From Bdellovibrionales bacterium (GTDB taxonomy: Bacteria; Bdellovibrionota; Bdellovibrionia; Bdellovibrionales; JAMPXM01), in assembly GCA_005808505.1 (NCBI GenBank), contig SYLX01000208.1, positions 1 through 64,000 on the forward strand: a DNA stretch of 64,000 bases, read 5' to 3'. Shown piece by piece: positions 47,693-58,946 of this stretch. The translations under genes and the position numbers were made by a program. The stretch's first letter is position 1. Each line of letters opens with the position of its first letter. The notes under the pieces are model-generated. The model was not told where the DNA came from. It was given only the letters and a program-made list of their open reading frames with translations, and did not search any database.

Positions 47693-49192
47693 TTACTGCC
47701 AGCAGAATTTCACACGAACCGGAGCGCGTAGGCTGAATGCAGACTCAGTCAGCTGAACGGTCGAGAACGTGTTGCGATCCCAGATGATGTTGTTTCGGTT
47801 GCACATGCGCTGCCACGATGAAGCCAACACGTTAATGTTTGTTGAGCTTCCGGGGAGAGCGGCCCAGCCAAGAGCGTTCGATAGAGGTTCTTCGCCGCGG
47901 CCTTGATCGGTACAGATGTTGTCGCTGCAACGAGTTCTGTTGAAGGTGACGCTTCTTCCAGGATAAGCCGAGAAGCAACCGTTACCCATGCGAACTGCGT
48001 CCACATCTTCAACGAGACCACCGCTAACGCCAGCTTCGAGGTGTTCGAAGATCACGCCGATTCCCGAGGGAGAGTTGTTGCCATCGATGAGACCGCGACG
48101 AATGGTTGCGTTCGAAGAGTTGTAGATATTGATGTTATCTTCCGTCCACGAAGTGCTAGCCGGGTTGATGGTCGTGAAGTCTTCGATGATCCCGTTATGG
48201 CTCTTATCGAACTGCACGAACTGACCGCGAGGGAACGGCCCGCGGAAGTCATGACCTTCAGCGAAGGAGATGCGAGGGCGGAGCGAGTTCAAGAAGCGGA
48301 TACCTGATGCACCTTTTTCTACTCGAACGTTTCGGATCAAAACGTCGTCAGAAGAGTCACCCTCGATATTTACGTACTCGTCATGGTTTTCCGGCAGTGC
48401 GCCTCTCGCAGGAGCTGCGGTGTACAGAACAGAGACGTTCTCGATTCGCAGGCGGTCCGCATTGTCGAACGAGATACCGGGAGCGTTCGCATGCTCGATG
48501 CGCACGTTGCGGATCACGACATCCGAGTAACCATCGATAGAAATCGCGGCTTGACCGTTTGTTTTGATATAGAGGTTCTCGATGACTTGACCGTTGCGAG
48601 TCACGCGAACCGCGCCGGAACTGCCGAGCGTACAGCTGGCTGTATCGGGCACAGGAGTTGGTGTTGGCGTCTGTGGAACTGGTGTTGGCGTGGGTGTCGG
48701 CGGAACCGGCGTGGGTGTTGGTGGTGGTGGTTGCGAAGCCGCAATACCTTTGAAACTATCGAGACGGCCGAAAACGTTCGAGCCCGGGAATCGCAATACG
48801 AGGTTCTTCACGCCGCTTTGGGGCTGAATTGAGGCACGTTGAACTCTGTAAGTGGTGAGTGAGCCTGTCGAGCTCGGAAGAAGTGTTCCGATGATGGTGC
48901 CTGAGGGGCTGCCCAATCGAATCTCAATAGGCTGATTCGCGCCCGAGGCTGGAATCGCGACGTTGAAATCGATCGCGCCAACTCCGGTGCCGAAGTTGAC
49001 GTTATTGTATTGGGCGTAGTCGCCGTGGCTTGCGCCGCTGAGATCATCTCCAGAGTTTTGCAAACCTACGCTTGAAGAGTAGGATGTTCCACCGATGCCA
49101 TTCAAAATATTAGCTTGCGCCCACGCGCTCCCCATAGCGGCCAGTTGTGCGATCGCAAAGACCAAGATGTTCTTCGTTAACGTGCTTTTCAT
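47693..49192 (-). CDS. Secreted protein: CBM6-like N-terminus, Pro/Thr linker, parallel beta-helix
   Basis: Signal peptide; GDYAQYNNVNFGTGVGAIDFNVA CBM-like; PPTPTPTPVPQTPTPTPVP linker; beta-helix repeats VVIRNVRIEHANAPGISFDN. Confidence 0.75.
   Translation of the reverse strand: MKSTLTKNILVFAIAQLAAMGSAWAQANILNGIGGTSYSSSVGLQNSGDDLSGASHGDYAQYNNVNFGTGVGAIDFNVAIPASGANQPIEIRLGSPSGTIIGTLLPSSTGSLTTYRVQRASIQPQSGVKNLVLRFPGSNVFGRLDSFKGIAASQPPPPTPTPVPPTPTPTPVPQTPTPTPVPDTASCTLGSSGAVRVTRNGQVIENLYIKTNGQAAISIDGYSDVVIRNVRIEHANAPGISFDNADRLRIENVSVLYTAAPARGALPENHDEYVNIEGDSSDDVLIRNVRVEKGASGIRFLNSLRPRISFAEGHDFRGPFPRGQFVQFDKSHNGIIEDFTTINPASTSWTEDNINIYNSSNATIRRGLIDGNNSPSGIGVIFEHLEAGVSGGLVEDVDAVRMGNGCFSAYPGRSVTFNRTRCSDNICTDQGRGEEPLSNALGWAALPGSSTNINVLASSWQRMCNRNNIIWDRNTFSTVQLTESAFSLRAPVRVKFCWQ
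48648..48732. repeat. Tandem repeat encoding the (T/P)-P linker
   Basis: Repeated 'actggtgttggcgtgggtgt'-type units within the CDS. Confidence 0.7.
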
Positions 49193-49439
49193 CTATGTAC
49201 CTCCCCGTACTGTGAAACCAGATTACGGCCACCCTCAGAATTGTCAGAGTCACGAATCTGGACCGAGACACTGATAAGACGTCTCAGCTTGAGACCTTCG
49301 TGCCGTTGAGGACGAAAGGGACGTTTAGTTGAGCTTAATCAGCCTTTAAGAACCTCACGCCTTGTTATCCATTCAGCGCCGCATTATCTCATGCCCTCAG
49401 AACCGGTGAGTTGTTGACCGCTCTTGATAGGAGAAAAAC

Positions 49440-50483
49440 ATGAAATATTTAGTAGGATTACTTACTACCGTTTTAGTTACGTATGGATCTAGCTCACAGG
49501 CGGCACCTGGCGACTGGGTTGCAGGTATTCATGATTATGAGAGTTTCTATTCTTTCTATTCCCAACTCCGGTCGGCAGATGCGGAAACGCTCGAATCGTT
49601 TTTGATTCAAGCTGAACTTCCTCCCTATGCGGGTCAGCGAGATCTTCAAATGACCTACGATGACGGCGTTAGCGGTTTCGATCGAAAGGTCACGTTGAGT
49701 TGCCGACGAGTTGAAAACCTAAATTGCACCGTCTCTGGTGGGCTTCCTGCCCTGGGCGAGAAGGTTGATTATTTCACCTATCAATTCGATAGAGACTCAG
49801 CACTGCGCTTATCAGACGCCCTCGCGAAAAGCTTCGGACCGAAGCAATCTCAACGGCTCGATCTCGATGGCGGACGACTCGCGCTTTCTTGCGAGCAGGA
49901 ATCAGAGAAGCACTTTCCGATCTGCAAATTCAGCTTACAAAATCGGTTTATCCGCTTAAATGACCTTTTGCCTGGGCATTCTGATCCGATTCAAATTAGA
50001 AGAGTCCCGTATAAAGATGGGATTTTTCGGATTGCCCTGAGCACTTTCCACCTGGGGCCTGATAAAAATAACTTTGCGTTTGAGCTTTTCGAAGCTTTAC
50101 CGTTTAAATTTAAGCTATTCGAAACGCCTGTTCACGGCTTTGAAGCGGATTACAATTCAGCTGATGTCCGAAACTACCCGAACCATATCAGTGGGAATTT
50201 GAGTTTTGATTTTGAAGAGGCGGATCATGACGAATTTTCTCTTCCACTTCAATTTGAACGGAAAATTTCAGGCGCCGCAGCCCGATCGCTGAAGGAAAAC
50301 CTGGGATCTCGCCGGATCGAAGGATTTCTCGGAACTTCAAGCCAAGCGGAGACAGATAACTACGTCCATAAAAATAAACGTTTGGTAATTAGACCGAGAG
50401 CTGAGATCGACTGCCGGCAGTCAGAGTCTTGCACATTGAGAGTTTCCATCGTCGACCGACTGATCACGCCTGACTATCCGTAA
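49440..50483 (+). CDS. Secreted hypothetical protein
   Basis: 347 aa with signal peptide; RBS 'ataggag'. Confidence 0.7.
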   Translation: MKYLVGLLTTVLVTYGSSSQAAPGDWVAGIHDYESFYSFYSQLRSADAETLESFLIQAELPPYAGQRDLQMTYDDGVSGFDRKVTLSCRRVENLNCTVSGGLPALGEKVDYFTYQFDRDSALRLSDALAKSFGPKQSQRLDLDGGRLALSCEQESEKHFPICKFSLQNRFIRLNDLLPGHSDPIQIRRVPYKDGIFRIALSTFHLGPDKNNFAFELFEALPFKFKLFETPVHGFEADYNSADVRNYPNHISGNLSFDFEEADHDEFSLPLQFERKISGAAARSLKENLGSRRIEGFLGTSSQAETDNYVHKNKRLVIRPRAEIDCRQSESCTLRVSIVDRLITPDYP

Positions 50484-50592
50484 TTCTTGAAGCACGCAGT
50501 GAAAAAGTTCGAAGTGCCAACAGACTTCTTCGCAAGACTGTTGGCGCTCGAGTTCATCTCTTTGGTTTGGCCGGCGGGATCGCCGATGTAAC

Positions 50593-51603
50593 CTATCTTA
50601 AGCCGCTCAAAACACTCTTCAAGTCACGGAGGACAGAGGGGTCAATGGGACCAAGCGTTGGCTTACCTTCTTTGTCAGGTGAGAAACCGTGGCCCAAGCT
50701 TGGATAGGTAAAGACCTTGAGATCAGAGACTCCCGCTCGTTGAAAGCGCGCGACCTCTTCGATCGGTGTCTGGGGATCTATTTCGCCTTGGAAAACGAAC
50801 TTCTTTCCGCGAACCATTTTAAGTCTCTCAGCATTGGCGGGAGCCGCGAGATGCTGTCGGTACCAATTGATCGGTTTTCCATCCGGCGCGAAATCCTTCG
50901 TTTCCGTTTCGATCATCTTGAGGGCTGCGATGTATTCTTTCTCTGGCGAGCTTTGTCTCGATCCACCCGATGTCTGCTTGCTGCGCGACTCGACGATCTG
51001 ATAGTGAAACATTTCCTTCATCGAGCGAGCTTGCGCACCAAAGAGGAGCAGAGCTTGAATCTCTCCTCCAAGTCGCAACGCCGTTTCGGTCGCGATGATC
51101 GTTCCTTCAGAGTGTCCAAGTATAATGAGCTCACTCGCTTTGAAGCCTGATTCACGTGATAGGAGCTTTGCCGCATCAACCGCGTCGGCGATGAGATGAT
51201 CCCGATCAGCTGTCTTCCATACGGTCTCATCTACATTTCCATTCGAATCCAAAACCCCACGTTTGTTGTAACGGAGAGTTATGAAGCCGGCTTCAATCGC
51301 AGCATCACTGAGCTGATCAAATAGTCTTTCAGTTTTTCCCGTAAAAGTCTTCTCTGCAGGAATTGTTTCGGAAGAATCCGTCTTGCCTGAGCCAGTCAGC
51401 ATGAGAACTGCGCCGATCGGTTGCCCTGCGGGACGCTCGAGTTTGCCTTTGAGCGGAATCCGATCAAGTGACGATACAAAATTGATTTCACCCGAATGTT
51501 TTTGGAGCAGGCTCTCAGGGTGACTACTTACGCATGAAGTAAGAAGGAAGAAACTGAGGATCGCAGGCAGTCGGGAATACAGTCGAGTCATAACAACCAT
51601 CAT
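50593..51603 (-). CDS. Alpha/beta hydrolase, lipoprotein-like
   Basis: LMLTGSGKTDSSE...LRYNKRGVLDS...LIILGHSEGTIIATETALRL...GHGFSPDKEG; LLTSC lipobox. Confidence 0.85.
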   Translation of the reverse strand: MMVVMTRLYSRLPAILSFFLLTSCVSSHPESLLQKHSGEINFVSSLDRIPLKGKLERPAGQPIGAVLMLTGSGKTDSSETIPAEKTFTGKTERLFDQLSDAAIEAGFITLRYNKRGVLDSNGNVDETVWKTADRDHLIADAVDAAKLLSRESGFKASELIILGHSEGTIIATETALRLGGEIQALLLFGAQARSMKEMFHYQIVESRSKQTSGGSRQSSPEKEYIAALKMIETETKDFAPDGKPINWYRQHLAAPANAERLKMVRGKKFVFQGEIDPQTPIEEVARFQRAGVSDLKVFTYPSLGHGFSPDKEGKPTLGPIDPSVLRDLKSVLSGLR

Positions 51604-51696
51604 AGTTCTAGGCGGCCTCTATGGCACAAGCATGTTCTAGTTGTATCGTTCGACTAGGTTTTGACACGGCTTCTTCCGTCGTCTTAGCATTATCGA

Positions 51697-52359
51697 ATGC
51701 AACAAGAATTTCTTCAGTCTGTTTTGGGTTCTCATGATAATCCGCGCGCAAACTCGTCGGAGGTTGCCACGCGTTCCTCTCAGCTCACCGAGATCTTCAA
51801 GAAGATCGAGGAGAATTCTCGTACGTTTCGAGAGCCCGCAGGGAAGAGCTCGATTGAAACGCAAAACGTGGAACTGGCAAGTCTCGCGAATTCGTCGCTG
51901 TTTCACGGACCAAAATCGAACCAACGCATAAATGAGCAGCTCGGGGAAATACGCGATCTCGTAACAAACTCCCAAGAGATCAGCCAGCGGTTGGCAGGAT
52001 TGATCGAAGCCCTCAGCGAACAAGCTAGACAACAAGCTGCAGAACGAATCGAGCTGGATCGAGAGCGCGATCAGATCAACAGCTGGAGAAATCGCGAGCA
52101 GCTTTCATTGAATCGCCGGGCCGCTCATTGGGCTCGCTTTGCTTTCGTCGTGAGTCTCCTGGGTTTGGTTGTTGGTTTCCTTCGGCCCTCGTTTCAGCCG
52201 ACGCAGCCAGCCCCTGTGCTCGCGACAGCTGAAGTGAACGACTTGAAACCAACCCTCGAGCGAATCGAAAAGCGCCTGAATCGGATGGAGCGGACAAAGA
52301 CTCGCGTCGTGCGGCAGAAGGTTCGCCAGAAGAAGGTTCGAAATCAGGGAAGAAAGTAA
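51697..52359 (+). CDS. Coiled-coil single-TM protein
   Basis: Gln/Glu-rich helix, TM FAFVVSLLGLVVGFL, basic C-terminus. Confidence 0.65.
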   Translation: MQQEFLQSVLGSHDNPRANSSEVATRSSQLTEIFKKIEENSRTFREPAGKSSIETQNVELASLANSSLFHGPKSNQRINEQLGEIRDLVTNSQEISQRLAGLIEALSEQARQQAAERIELDRERDQINSWRNREQLSLNRRAAHWARFAFVVSLLGLVVGFLRPSFQPTQPAPVLATAEVNDLKPTLERIEKRLNRMERTKTRVVRQKVRQKKVRNQGRK

Positions 52360-52620
52360 GCACGCACCTTTGCATTGTTCGTAATTCCAACTTAGCAGTC
52401 GGAGGAGTTCGTAGCTCCCTAACAAGTAAACAGTGCGAGTTTAGGTAAGCCTGTCCAGGATCATAGGCTGTTAGACCCATCTAAATGATGCCGTTTCCTG
52501 ACCGGAAGCGCAGACCTTCGTCTGGCCCTGTTACGAGAGCGCGACATGATTATGTTTACATATAGTTAAACCGAGTGAGGAGTGTTCGCTTTCACGGATC
52601 AATCTAGAAGAGGCTTGCCG

Positions 52621-54165
52621 ATGAATATCGCTTCTCGTCCGAAAACACTCGCGTTCGTTATCTCAGGTATCTTGTTCGTCTTGGTGCTTCTCATCATTGG
52701 CGCTTCATTGAACCAAAAGTATCTGAACACCTCTCAGCAAGTCAGATACTCGTCTTATCAATTGTCTAACGAGCTTCGACAAAGCTCGGAAGATCTGACT
52801 CGCTTAGCACGCACTTATGTCGTGACCGGCGAACCCAGCTATGAGGCTCAATATTGGGAGATCATTGCCGTGCGCAACGGAGAGAAGGCTCGGCCCGACG
52901 GTAGAAAGGTCGCTCTGCAGGCTCTCATGAAAGATCTTGGGTTCACCCAGGAGGAATTCGCAAAGTTAAAAGAGGCCGAGAGCAATTCGAATGGTCTCGT
53001 CGCGACGGAAACCAAGGCCATGAATGCCGTAAAAGGTTTATTCGACGATGGCACCGGCAAGTACACGAAGCAGGGCTCACCCGATGGCGAACTCGCGAGA
53101 CGGATCATGCACGATGGGAAATACCACTCTGACAAGGCCCTGATCGCTAAGCCTATCGTGGAGTTTGAAAAGCTACTCGATGCGCGGACAGATTCGATCG
53201 TTGAAACCTACGTGAATCGTGGGAATCTCTTTTTAGGTTCCATCGCAGGATTGTTGCTAATTATGGCAGGTGCGATCGCGTTTACCGCTTACAGCATCAG
53301 ACAGGTCCTTGCAGATCTCGTTTCGAAGCTCGCCGCGACTTGCGCTCGCTCGACGAATGCAACGGGAACTCTAGTTGAAATGTCTCAACGCCTCTCATCG
53401 ACCGCAACCGAACAAGCTGCCGCGATCGAAGAAACCGTTGCAACGCTTGAGGAACTCTCGAGTACGGTAAAACTCAACGCGGATAACTCCAAAACGGCAA
53501 GCGATCTTGCCGAAGACGGACTCAAGACTGCGCGTTCGGGCGAAAGCGAGATTCTAGAGTTGATTTCCGCAATGGAAGGCATGGCAAAAAGCTCTAAGAA
53601 GATCGAAGAGATCATCCAAGTCATTGATGACATCGCTTTTCAAACGAACTTGCTTGCGCTCAATGCCGCCGTCGAAGCCGCACGCGCAGGCGAGCAGGGA
53701 AAAGGGTTTGCAGTCGTAGCTGAAGCCGTGCGAGCGCTCGCTCAAAGAACCGCCGTCGCCGCAAAAGACGTGAATTCTCTCATCCGAGAAACCGTTGAAA
53801 AATCCTCGGCGGGTGCAAAGATGGCCGATAAGAGCGGCTCCGTGCTGAAAACAATCGTTGAGTCCGTATCAAAGGTTTCAAGCCTCAATAATGAAATCGC
53901 GCAAGGGAGTCGTGAACAAGCAAACGGCATCGAGCAGATTTCGAAGGTCATCAATCAGTTCGATTCTTCGATGCAGATCAACGCCGGAGTCGCGCAGAAG
54001 GTCGCTGCCGGTAGCGAAGAGATCTCGATTGAGATGGGTGACGTTGGCTCTATCGTGACAGAGCTCCGAAAGCTTGTGACGAAAAGTGATTCAAGAGAGG
54101 GATTCACAAACGCACGATATGAACAAGGACGTCGCGGCGACACGGAGTATAAAGGCGCCGCGTGA
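52621..54165 (+). CDS. Methyl-accepting chemotaxis protein
   Basis: Signalling domain [57 protein letters not shown]. Confidence 0.95.
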   Translation: MNIASRPKTLAFVISGILFVLVLLIIGASLNQKYLNTSQQVRYSSYQLSNELRQSSEDLTRLARTYVVTGEPSYEAQYWEIIAVRNGEKARPDGRKVALQALMKDLGFTQEEFAKLKEAESNSNGLVATETKAMNAVKGLFDDGTGKYTKQGSPDGELARRIMHDGKYHSDKALIAKPIVEFEKLLDARTDSIVETYVNRGNLFLGSIAGLLLIMAGAIAFTAYSIRQVLADLVSKLAATCARSTNATGTLVEMSQRLSSTATEQAAAIEETVATLEELSSTVKLNADNSKTASDLAEDGLKTARSGESEILELISAMEGMAKSSKKIEEIIQVIDDIAFQTNLLALNAAVEAARAGEQGKGFAVVAEAVRALAQRTAVAAKDVNSLIRETVEKSSAGAKMADKSGSVLKTIVESVSKVSSLNNEIAQGSREQANGIEQISKVINQFDSSMQINAGVAQKVAAGSEEISIEMGDVGSIVTELRKLVTKSDSREGFTNARYEQGRRGDTEYKGAA

Positions 54166-54351
54166 GAACTGAATCGACCTCAATGAGTTTCTCGATTTCC
54201 GATTTCGAAATGTTTCGCTAAACTGCTTTTAATCAGTCGTGCAGGTAATGCGATCAAAGGAAAATTCCTCGACGGGAAGACAACGGAAAAATTGGATCGA
54301 TAGTATCCGTGGATACCGTCAGGGATAGACCTTCGGAGAAAGAAAAACTCA

Positions 54352-55152
54352 GTGAGCAGAAGAATATACCTCGCCGTTTTCGCAACGATCATTCTCGTTG
54401 GTTCATTCATATATTATTCCTTGCGCGAGTTGGGGTCGCTGAAGCCTGATCAACCGATCAGTGCAGACACAGCAAACACCGCAATGGAGCTTGAGAACCC
54501 TCCTAAAAATGGACCCGTCCCTCCTCTAGCAAATGAAGTCGCAAAACAAGAAATCGCCGCTGTTTCGGAGTTGCCGTATTCTCTTGTCGGCACAATCGTT
54601 CGCACCGATTCTACTCAAAGTATCGCGACCGTCGCCATTAAGCCGAATGAATCTAAAAACTACCTCCCTCAATCAGAGATCGAGCAGGTCGCAGTGGTTG
54701 AGCGAATCGAGCGAGAGGTCCTGAAGTTTCGGAACAAGAAAAACGGGCGGCTCGAGTACATCCGCGTTGGGCCTTACGATCCGAAGAAGGCGGTTTCGTT
54801 GGACGTCATCAATGATCAGGCGACATCCGAGAAAGAGTTTCATGTCCAACGAAAAAACCTCGACGAAGCGCTCTCGAATTTGCCGGAAATCCTAAAAGAT
54901 GCAGCCGTGATCCCGGTCATGAATGATGCTGGTCAAGTAGCTGGATTCAAGATCACATTCCTGAAAAAAGGAAGCGTGTTTGCAAGCTTAGGGCTGCAAG
55001 AGGGTGACGTTTTAAAAACTGTCAATGGGGCTACTCTCGATAGTCCCGCGACAGCCGTCGAACTGTTCACGCAGTTTCAGAATAGTTCCATGATCAACCT
55101 CGCGATTGAACGTGGGCAGAGACGCATCGGTTTGACGTATTTGATCCGGTAA
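54352..55152 (+). CDS. Type II secretion GspC-like protein with C-terminal PDZ
   Basis: N-terminal TM; PYSLVGTIVRTDSTQSIATVAIKPNESKNYL homology-region pattern; FLKKGSVFASLGLQEGDVLKTVNGATLDSPATAVELF. Confidence 0.75.
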   Translation: MSRRIYLAVFATIILVGSFIYYSLRELGSLKPDQPISADTANTAMELENPPKNGPVPPLANEVAKQEIAAVSELPYSLVGTIVRTDSTQSIATVAIKPNESKNYLPQSEIEQVAVVERIEREVLKFRNKKNGRLEYIRVGPYDPKKAVSLDVINDQATSEKEFHVQRKNLDEALSNLPEILKDAAVIPVMNDAGQVAGFKITFLKKGSVFASLGLQEGDVLKTVNGATLDSPATAVELFTQFQNSSMINLAIERGQRRIGLTYLIR

Positions 55153-55171
55153 AATGCGCCCTCCAGTTATC

Positions 55172-56053
55172 CTACGGTTGTGATAGCTGAGGCGCTGCTT
55201 TCGTCTCGAGAAGAATTGCGCCAATAAAGTGGCGGAGAGTATCCGAAGGTACGATGAATGAGTAAAACCATGGCAACTCCAAGTACTCCGTACTGTTAGG
55301 GCCGCCTTGCAGAATGCCGATCAACTCGCCTTCGGCGTTCACGACTGGGCTCCCGGAACTTCCCGGAAGAGAATCCGCATCAGAGTCGATTTGAGTTCGG
55401 TGATTATGGGCATTCGCTGCGCCGTCGGTGGGACCTCTCTTTCGAAGCTTGGCCCCGAAACTCCAACGCAATTTTAATGTGCGATCGTAAGAAGTCCACG
55501 CATAGCTCTCACGGCTTGTTAAATCCGGATAGCCAACGACGTAATGATCAACATCTGCGGTTTTGTTTAATGGTAGGTCTTGAAGCTTCGCTCTGAGTTC
55601 CTCCAATTGGATTTGCGGCGCAAGCGAGTTTTTATCAGTTTTAAAGTATCCCAAATCCGAGTTTCTGAGGTTGTTCGGCGCCCCAGAGGCGTGGACCGGA
55701 GTGTAGACACGCGTTTGATTGATCTTCAAACGGTAGGATGCCTCGATTCGGCTTTCGAGCGTTGATCGTCTATAACTTGCTTGGGGATACAGGAAGCAAG
55801 ACGCCGCTTTTCCGCATTGCTCGGCAACGTGCTTTGCGGTGACGAAGTGGAGTCCATTGCTGTCATTGTGAATGAGGAAGGCTGTTCCGATCGGCGTTTC
55901 CTGACCACTGCCAACAAGGAACACTCTCTTCGCCCAAGACTGGATCGGGGAAGGTGCCGCTTCAAAGCTATCTTGAAAACCTTCCGACGCTACTGCTGTC
56001 GAGGATACGGCAAATGCAGCAGCGACGAGAATGCGACAAAAAACGTGAATCAT
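55172..56053 (-). CDS. Secreted trypsin-like/V8-like serine protease
   Basis: GTAFLIHNDSNGLHFVTAKHVAEQC (His) and DSDADSLPGSSGSPVVNAEGELIGI (Ser); signal peptide from internal Met. Confidence 0.8.
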   Translation of the reverse strand: MIHVFCRILVAAAFAVSSTAVASEGFQDSFEAAPSPIQSWAKRVFLVGSGQETPIGTAFLIHNDSNGLHFVTAKHVAEQCGKAASCFLYPQASYRRSTLESRIEASYRLKINQTRVYTPVHASGAPNNLRNSDLGYFKTDKNSLAPQIQLEELRAKLQDLPLNKTADVDHYVVGYPDLTSRESYAWTSYDRTLKLRWSFGAKLRKRGPTDGAANAHNHRTQIDSDADSLPGSSGSPVVNAEGELIGILQGGPNSTEYLELPWFYSFIVPSDTLRHFIGAILLETKAAPQLSQP

Positions 56054-56326
56054 CCAAGATCGCCTCAAAGGGTGTTTGACTAGAATTTCGCTCCCCTCGG
56101 GTGAATTGCAGTCCAAATGCCAACTTTGGTGCGTTTGGGCAGGTCTTTAAGTGGTCTCCGTGGGATCTTGATCTGTGAGCGACAATTATTGTTAGTCTGG
56201 CATTCGTAATTTGTAGGGGGAAGAGCTCAGTTAAGTCTCGGATGACGATGTGCGAACCTTGCTGAGTGAAGCTCCCCCAAAGTGGTTTCACACCGGCGCA
56301 AGATCAAAACCGTTAATGTCTGGAAC

Positions 56327-56731
56327 CTATTTCTCTGCCCGTGGCGGTGGCGGTGGCCCCTCCAGTATACAACTTCCCGCAGCGTTCTCGCTTTTTGTAT
56401 TCGTGGGATAAAAGCATTTGCCTTCAAACTGATTTGCTTGAGCCCAGTCAGTTTTGTGACTCTGCTTTGTCAGCTCCCTTAGCTTGCGACTTGCTTTAAA
56501 AGCTTCAACGAAGTTCTTGTTGATTGCCTCAATCTCGCCGTCAAACGAAACGACCTCGCAATCAGAATCAGCCGAGCATTTGGTTAAGACGCGGACGAAC
56601 TGGTGGGTCGCTTTATTCATCTCCGCAAGCCTTGTGTCGATGGGCTTTTGGGTCTCCAAAGGTAGACTTAGAAGAAAAACGATAATCACAAAAAGCACGG
56701 CCGAAATAGACCAAGGAATGACGGCTTTCAT
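56327..56731 (-). CDS. Hypothetical protein with N-terminal TM
   Basis: 134 aa. Confidence 0.6.
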   Translation of the reverse strand: MKAVIPWSISAVLFVIIVFLLSLPLETQKPIDTRLAEMNKATHQFVRVLTKCSADSDCEVVSFDGEIEAINKNFVEAFKASRKLRELTKQSHKTDWAQANQFEGKCFYPTNTKSENAAGSCILEGPPPPPRAEK

Positions 56732-56802
56732 ACGAATCTCCTCGGATGGGTTGTGAGGCTCTCAGCGTTTTGGCTATCGCTCACCGTAAACATCAAACGA
56801 TA

Positions 56803-57480
56803 TTAAAGCGAAAAATACGGCCAATTCGTCAGCAAGACTTGCTGAGGTATAAACATAGACCAGTCCTCGGCCGCAATTGGCCGCAGGGCGGCTTGGGCGT
56901 AAAACGTCTGGTAGCGTCCCGTAAAGCAGGGAAAAGCTTCTCGCACGTGAACTTTGGCCCATCTCCCAAGAAGGTCGAAAGCTTTTGGAGGATTCAAAAG
57001 TCCAATCGCAATATCTTCTGATTCGTCATCCTCAAGAGCCCTGAAAATTCGAATTTTTGAAGTTCCATGAGTTGTGAGGCGCGCCCAGCTCGGTGTGCGA
57101 AGGAAAAACTCGCATGCTCCGAAGCCCCGCAAGTCAAAGTTCACAAGGTGAAAGAACAAGGGATGAACATTCTGAAACTCGACCTTTTTTGCCAGAACGT
57201 CCTCAATAAACTTCGAGCATGGCTCCAAGGCAGATAAGGAATTCGACACCAGCATGTCGTGCTCAAAAAGATTCAGAACGTTGGACGATCTTCCGAGAGT
57301 TTCATTCGAACGAACCGAATCCAGTGCTCTGCGGACCTCAGAGGTCGCTAAATTCCGTAGGTTTGTCAGCTCAGGAGTCTCAGCTAAGAAGCGAAGTTCT
57401 TTTATGGTATCTTCCAAAGTTTCCACGAACACCTCATCTCTCGAAGAATCACTCAACGAATCCACCAAAGATTCTTTCAA
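56803..57480 (-). CDS. Hypothetical protein
   Basis: 225-aa ORF. Confidence 0.6.
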   Translation of the reverse strand: MKESLVDSLSDSSRDEVFVETLEDTIKELRFLAETPELTNLRNLATSEVRRALDSVRSNETLGRSSNVLNLFEHDMLVSNSLSALEPCSKFIEDVLAKKVEFQNVHPLFFHLVNFDLRGFGACEFFLRTPSWARLTTHGTSKIRIFRALEDDESEDIAIGLLNPPKAFDLLGRWAKVHVREAFPCFTGRYQTFYAQAALRPIAAEDWSMFIPQQVLLTNWPYFSL

Positions 57481-57707
57481 GCCTTCAATCTACTTGCAAA
57501 GGGAAATCGCCTCATGCCAGACCCGTGAGTTCGAGTAACCATTGGCCTTGCTCGTTGATGATGCCTCCGCCATCCTTCCTTGGAAGACCATTCTCATAAG
57601 CCTACAAAGAAATTGCGAAACTCATCAAGGGCAATCAGCTTATGAAATTCCAGCTAACGTCGGGTTGTCCAGATGGGTTCCAGGTCGAAATCTTCGCGCA
57701 GGTCCAT

Positions 57708-58253
57708 TCATTTAACAGTTCGAATTGCGTGTCTGCGAAGCAGCCGAAGTAAACAAAGGTAGGGTAGCGATCCGAGAAGAGCGAGATTTGAGAAAATATT
57801 GTTCTTTCGAAGCTGCTCGAGAGAACAACAAAGGTAAGGTGCCGGGCCAAAAATATGAAGGCTCAAAAAAAACAGAAAGCATAAGACCGAAACGAGGCTC
57901 ATGTAATCGTAAAAAACGAGATTTGCTTCTCTCGATTGACCGAGGCGAAACATGCGTTTGTCGAAAATGAAATCTTGGAATTTAGCTGGGGTGGAGTCGG
58001 GAGCTTTTCGTTTAGTCCAAAGAAAAAATGGGACGGTCAATAGAAGGATCCAAGCCGGGAAGACTACGAGAGCAACCAATGGTAATGCGGTAAAAAGAAA
58101 CGGTACGCCGTCGATTGTTAATGTGTAGCTGTTCCCCGATATCGAAGATGAAACGTACATAGCGATAAAAATTGGTGGAAACATCAGAAGAAAGTAGAGT
58201 GGGAAGACCGCGAGGATCCGAAGCGTTTGGACGAAAAACATTATCAGCTGCAC
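57708..58253 (-). CDS. Polytopic membrane protein
   Basis: 181 aa, several hydrophobic segments. Confidence 0.6.
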   Translation of the reverse strand: MQLIMFFVQTLRILAVFPLYFLLMFPPIFIAMYVSSSISGNSYTLTIDGVPFLFTALPLVALVVFPAWILLLTVPFFLWTKRKAPDSTPAKFQDFIFDKRMFRLGQSREANLVFYDYMSLVSVLCFLFFLSLHIFGPAPYLCCSLEQLRKNNIFSNLALLGSLPYLCLLRLLRRHAIRTVK

Positions 58254-58439
58254 GCGGTCATCCTCCGAGCCATCGAATTAACTCAATTGTTGCATACGGC
58301 CCTTGGGATTGAAAGAATTCATGCGTGCATCTGCGCAGTCGAGGGTTGTGAGATCGATAACGTCGCAAATGTTGGAGAGGTCTGCCAATTGATCAAAAGT
58401 CAGAGTGCTTGTTTCACCGTGACTGCGCGCTCACTCCGG

Positions 58440-58946
58440 ATGCCTGATTGGATATTTGCGATGTGGACCGGCCTTTGTTTGCTCGGTTTTATAACATTCG
58501 CAATCCTCGCGTTTAGGAATTGGCGTGGCTCGACGTTTCCCGATGTAATGACCTGGGCGCCAATGAGCTTCTCTCTTCTCTGTGTCGGAATCGCGTATTG
58601 GATCGTGCGTGTTTATCGAAGTCCGGTAGATGTCACGATCGAGATCCGAGGAAAAGATTTGGTGTCGACGGGGATCAACGGCGTGATTCCGTTGAGTGAC
58701 CTGCGAGTAACGATCGGAGAAGCCATCCAAATAACTGATGATGGCGCAGGGGTGTTCGCTGGTTCCGCGCTGATTATCGAAGTCCAAGATCTTTCTGAAT
58801 TCCTCCAATTGTCGGGACCACAGAGCGCTCTGCTCTCGTTTCATTATCGAGACCGGATGCAATTTCTTCTCGGGAAACACGTCTCGGAAGAACAAGCTCG
58901 TTCTTTCATTAGAGCCATCGAACTTCATCAGGAAAGTCTTAGTTGA
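58440..58946 (+). CDS. Membrane protein, two TM helices
   Basis: Internal Met MPDWIFAMWTGLCLLGFITFAILAF. Confidence 0.55.
   Translation: MPDWIFAMWTGLCLLGFITFAILAFRNWRGSTFPDVMTWAPMSFSLLCVGIAYWIVRVYRSPVDVTIEIRGKDLVSTGINGVIPLSDLRVTIGEAIQITDDGAGVFAGSALIIEVQDLSEFLQLSGPQSALLSFHYRDRMQFLLGKHVSEEQARSFIRAIELHQESLS

Noticed and set aside
48648-48732. CRISPR-like or regulatory tandem repeat
   Set aside because: In-frame coding repeat for a Pro/Thr interdomain linker; no spacers.
47903-48832. + strand ORFs 47903..48307, 48270..48530 and 48383..48832
   Set aside because: Antisense to the beta-helix gene; Arg/Asp-rich composition typical of shadow ORFs.
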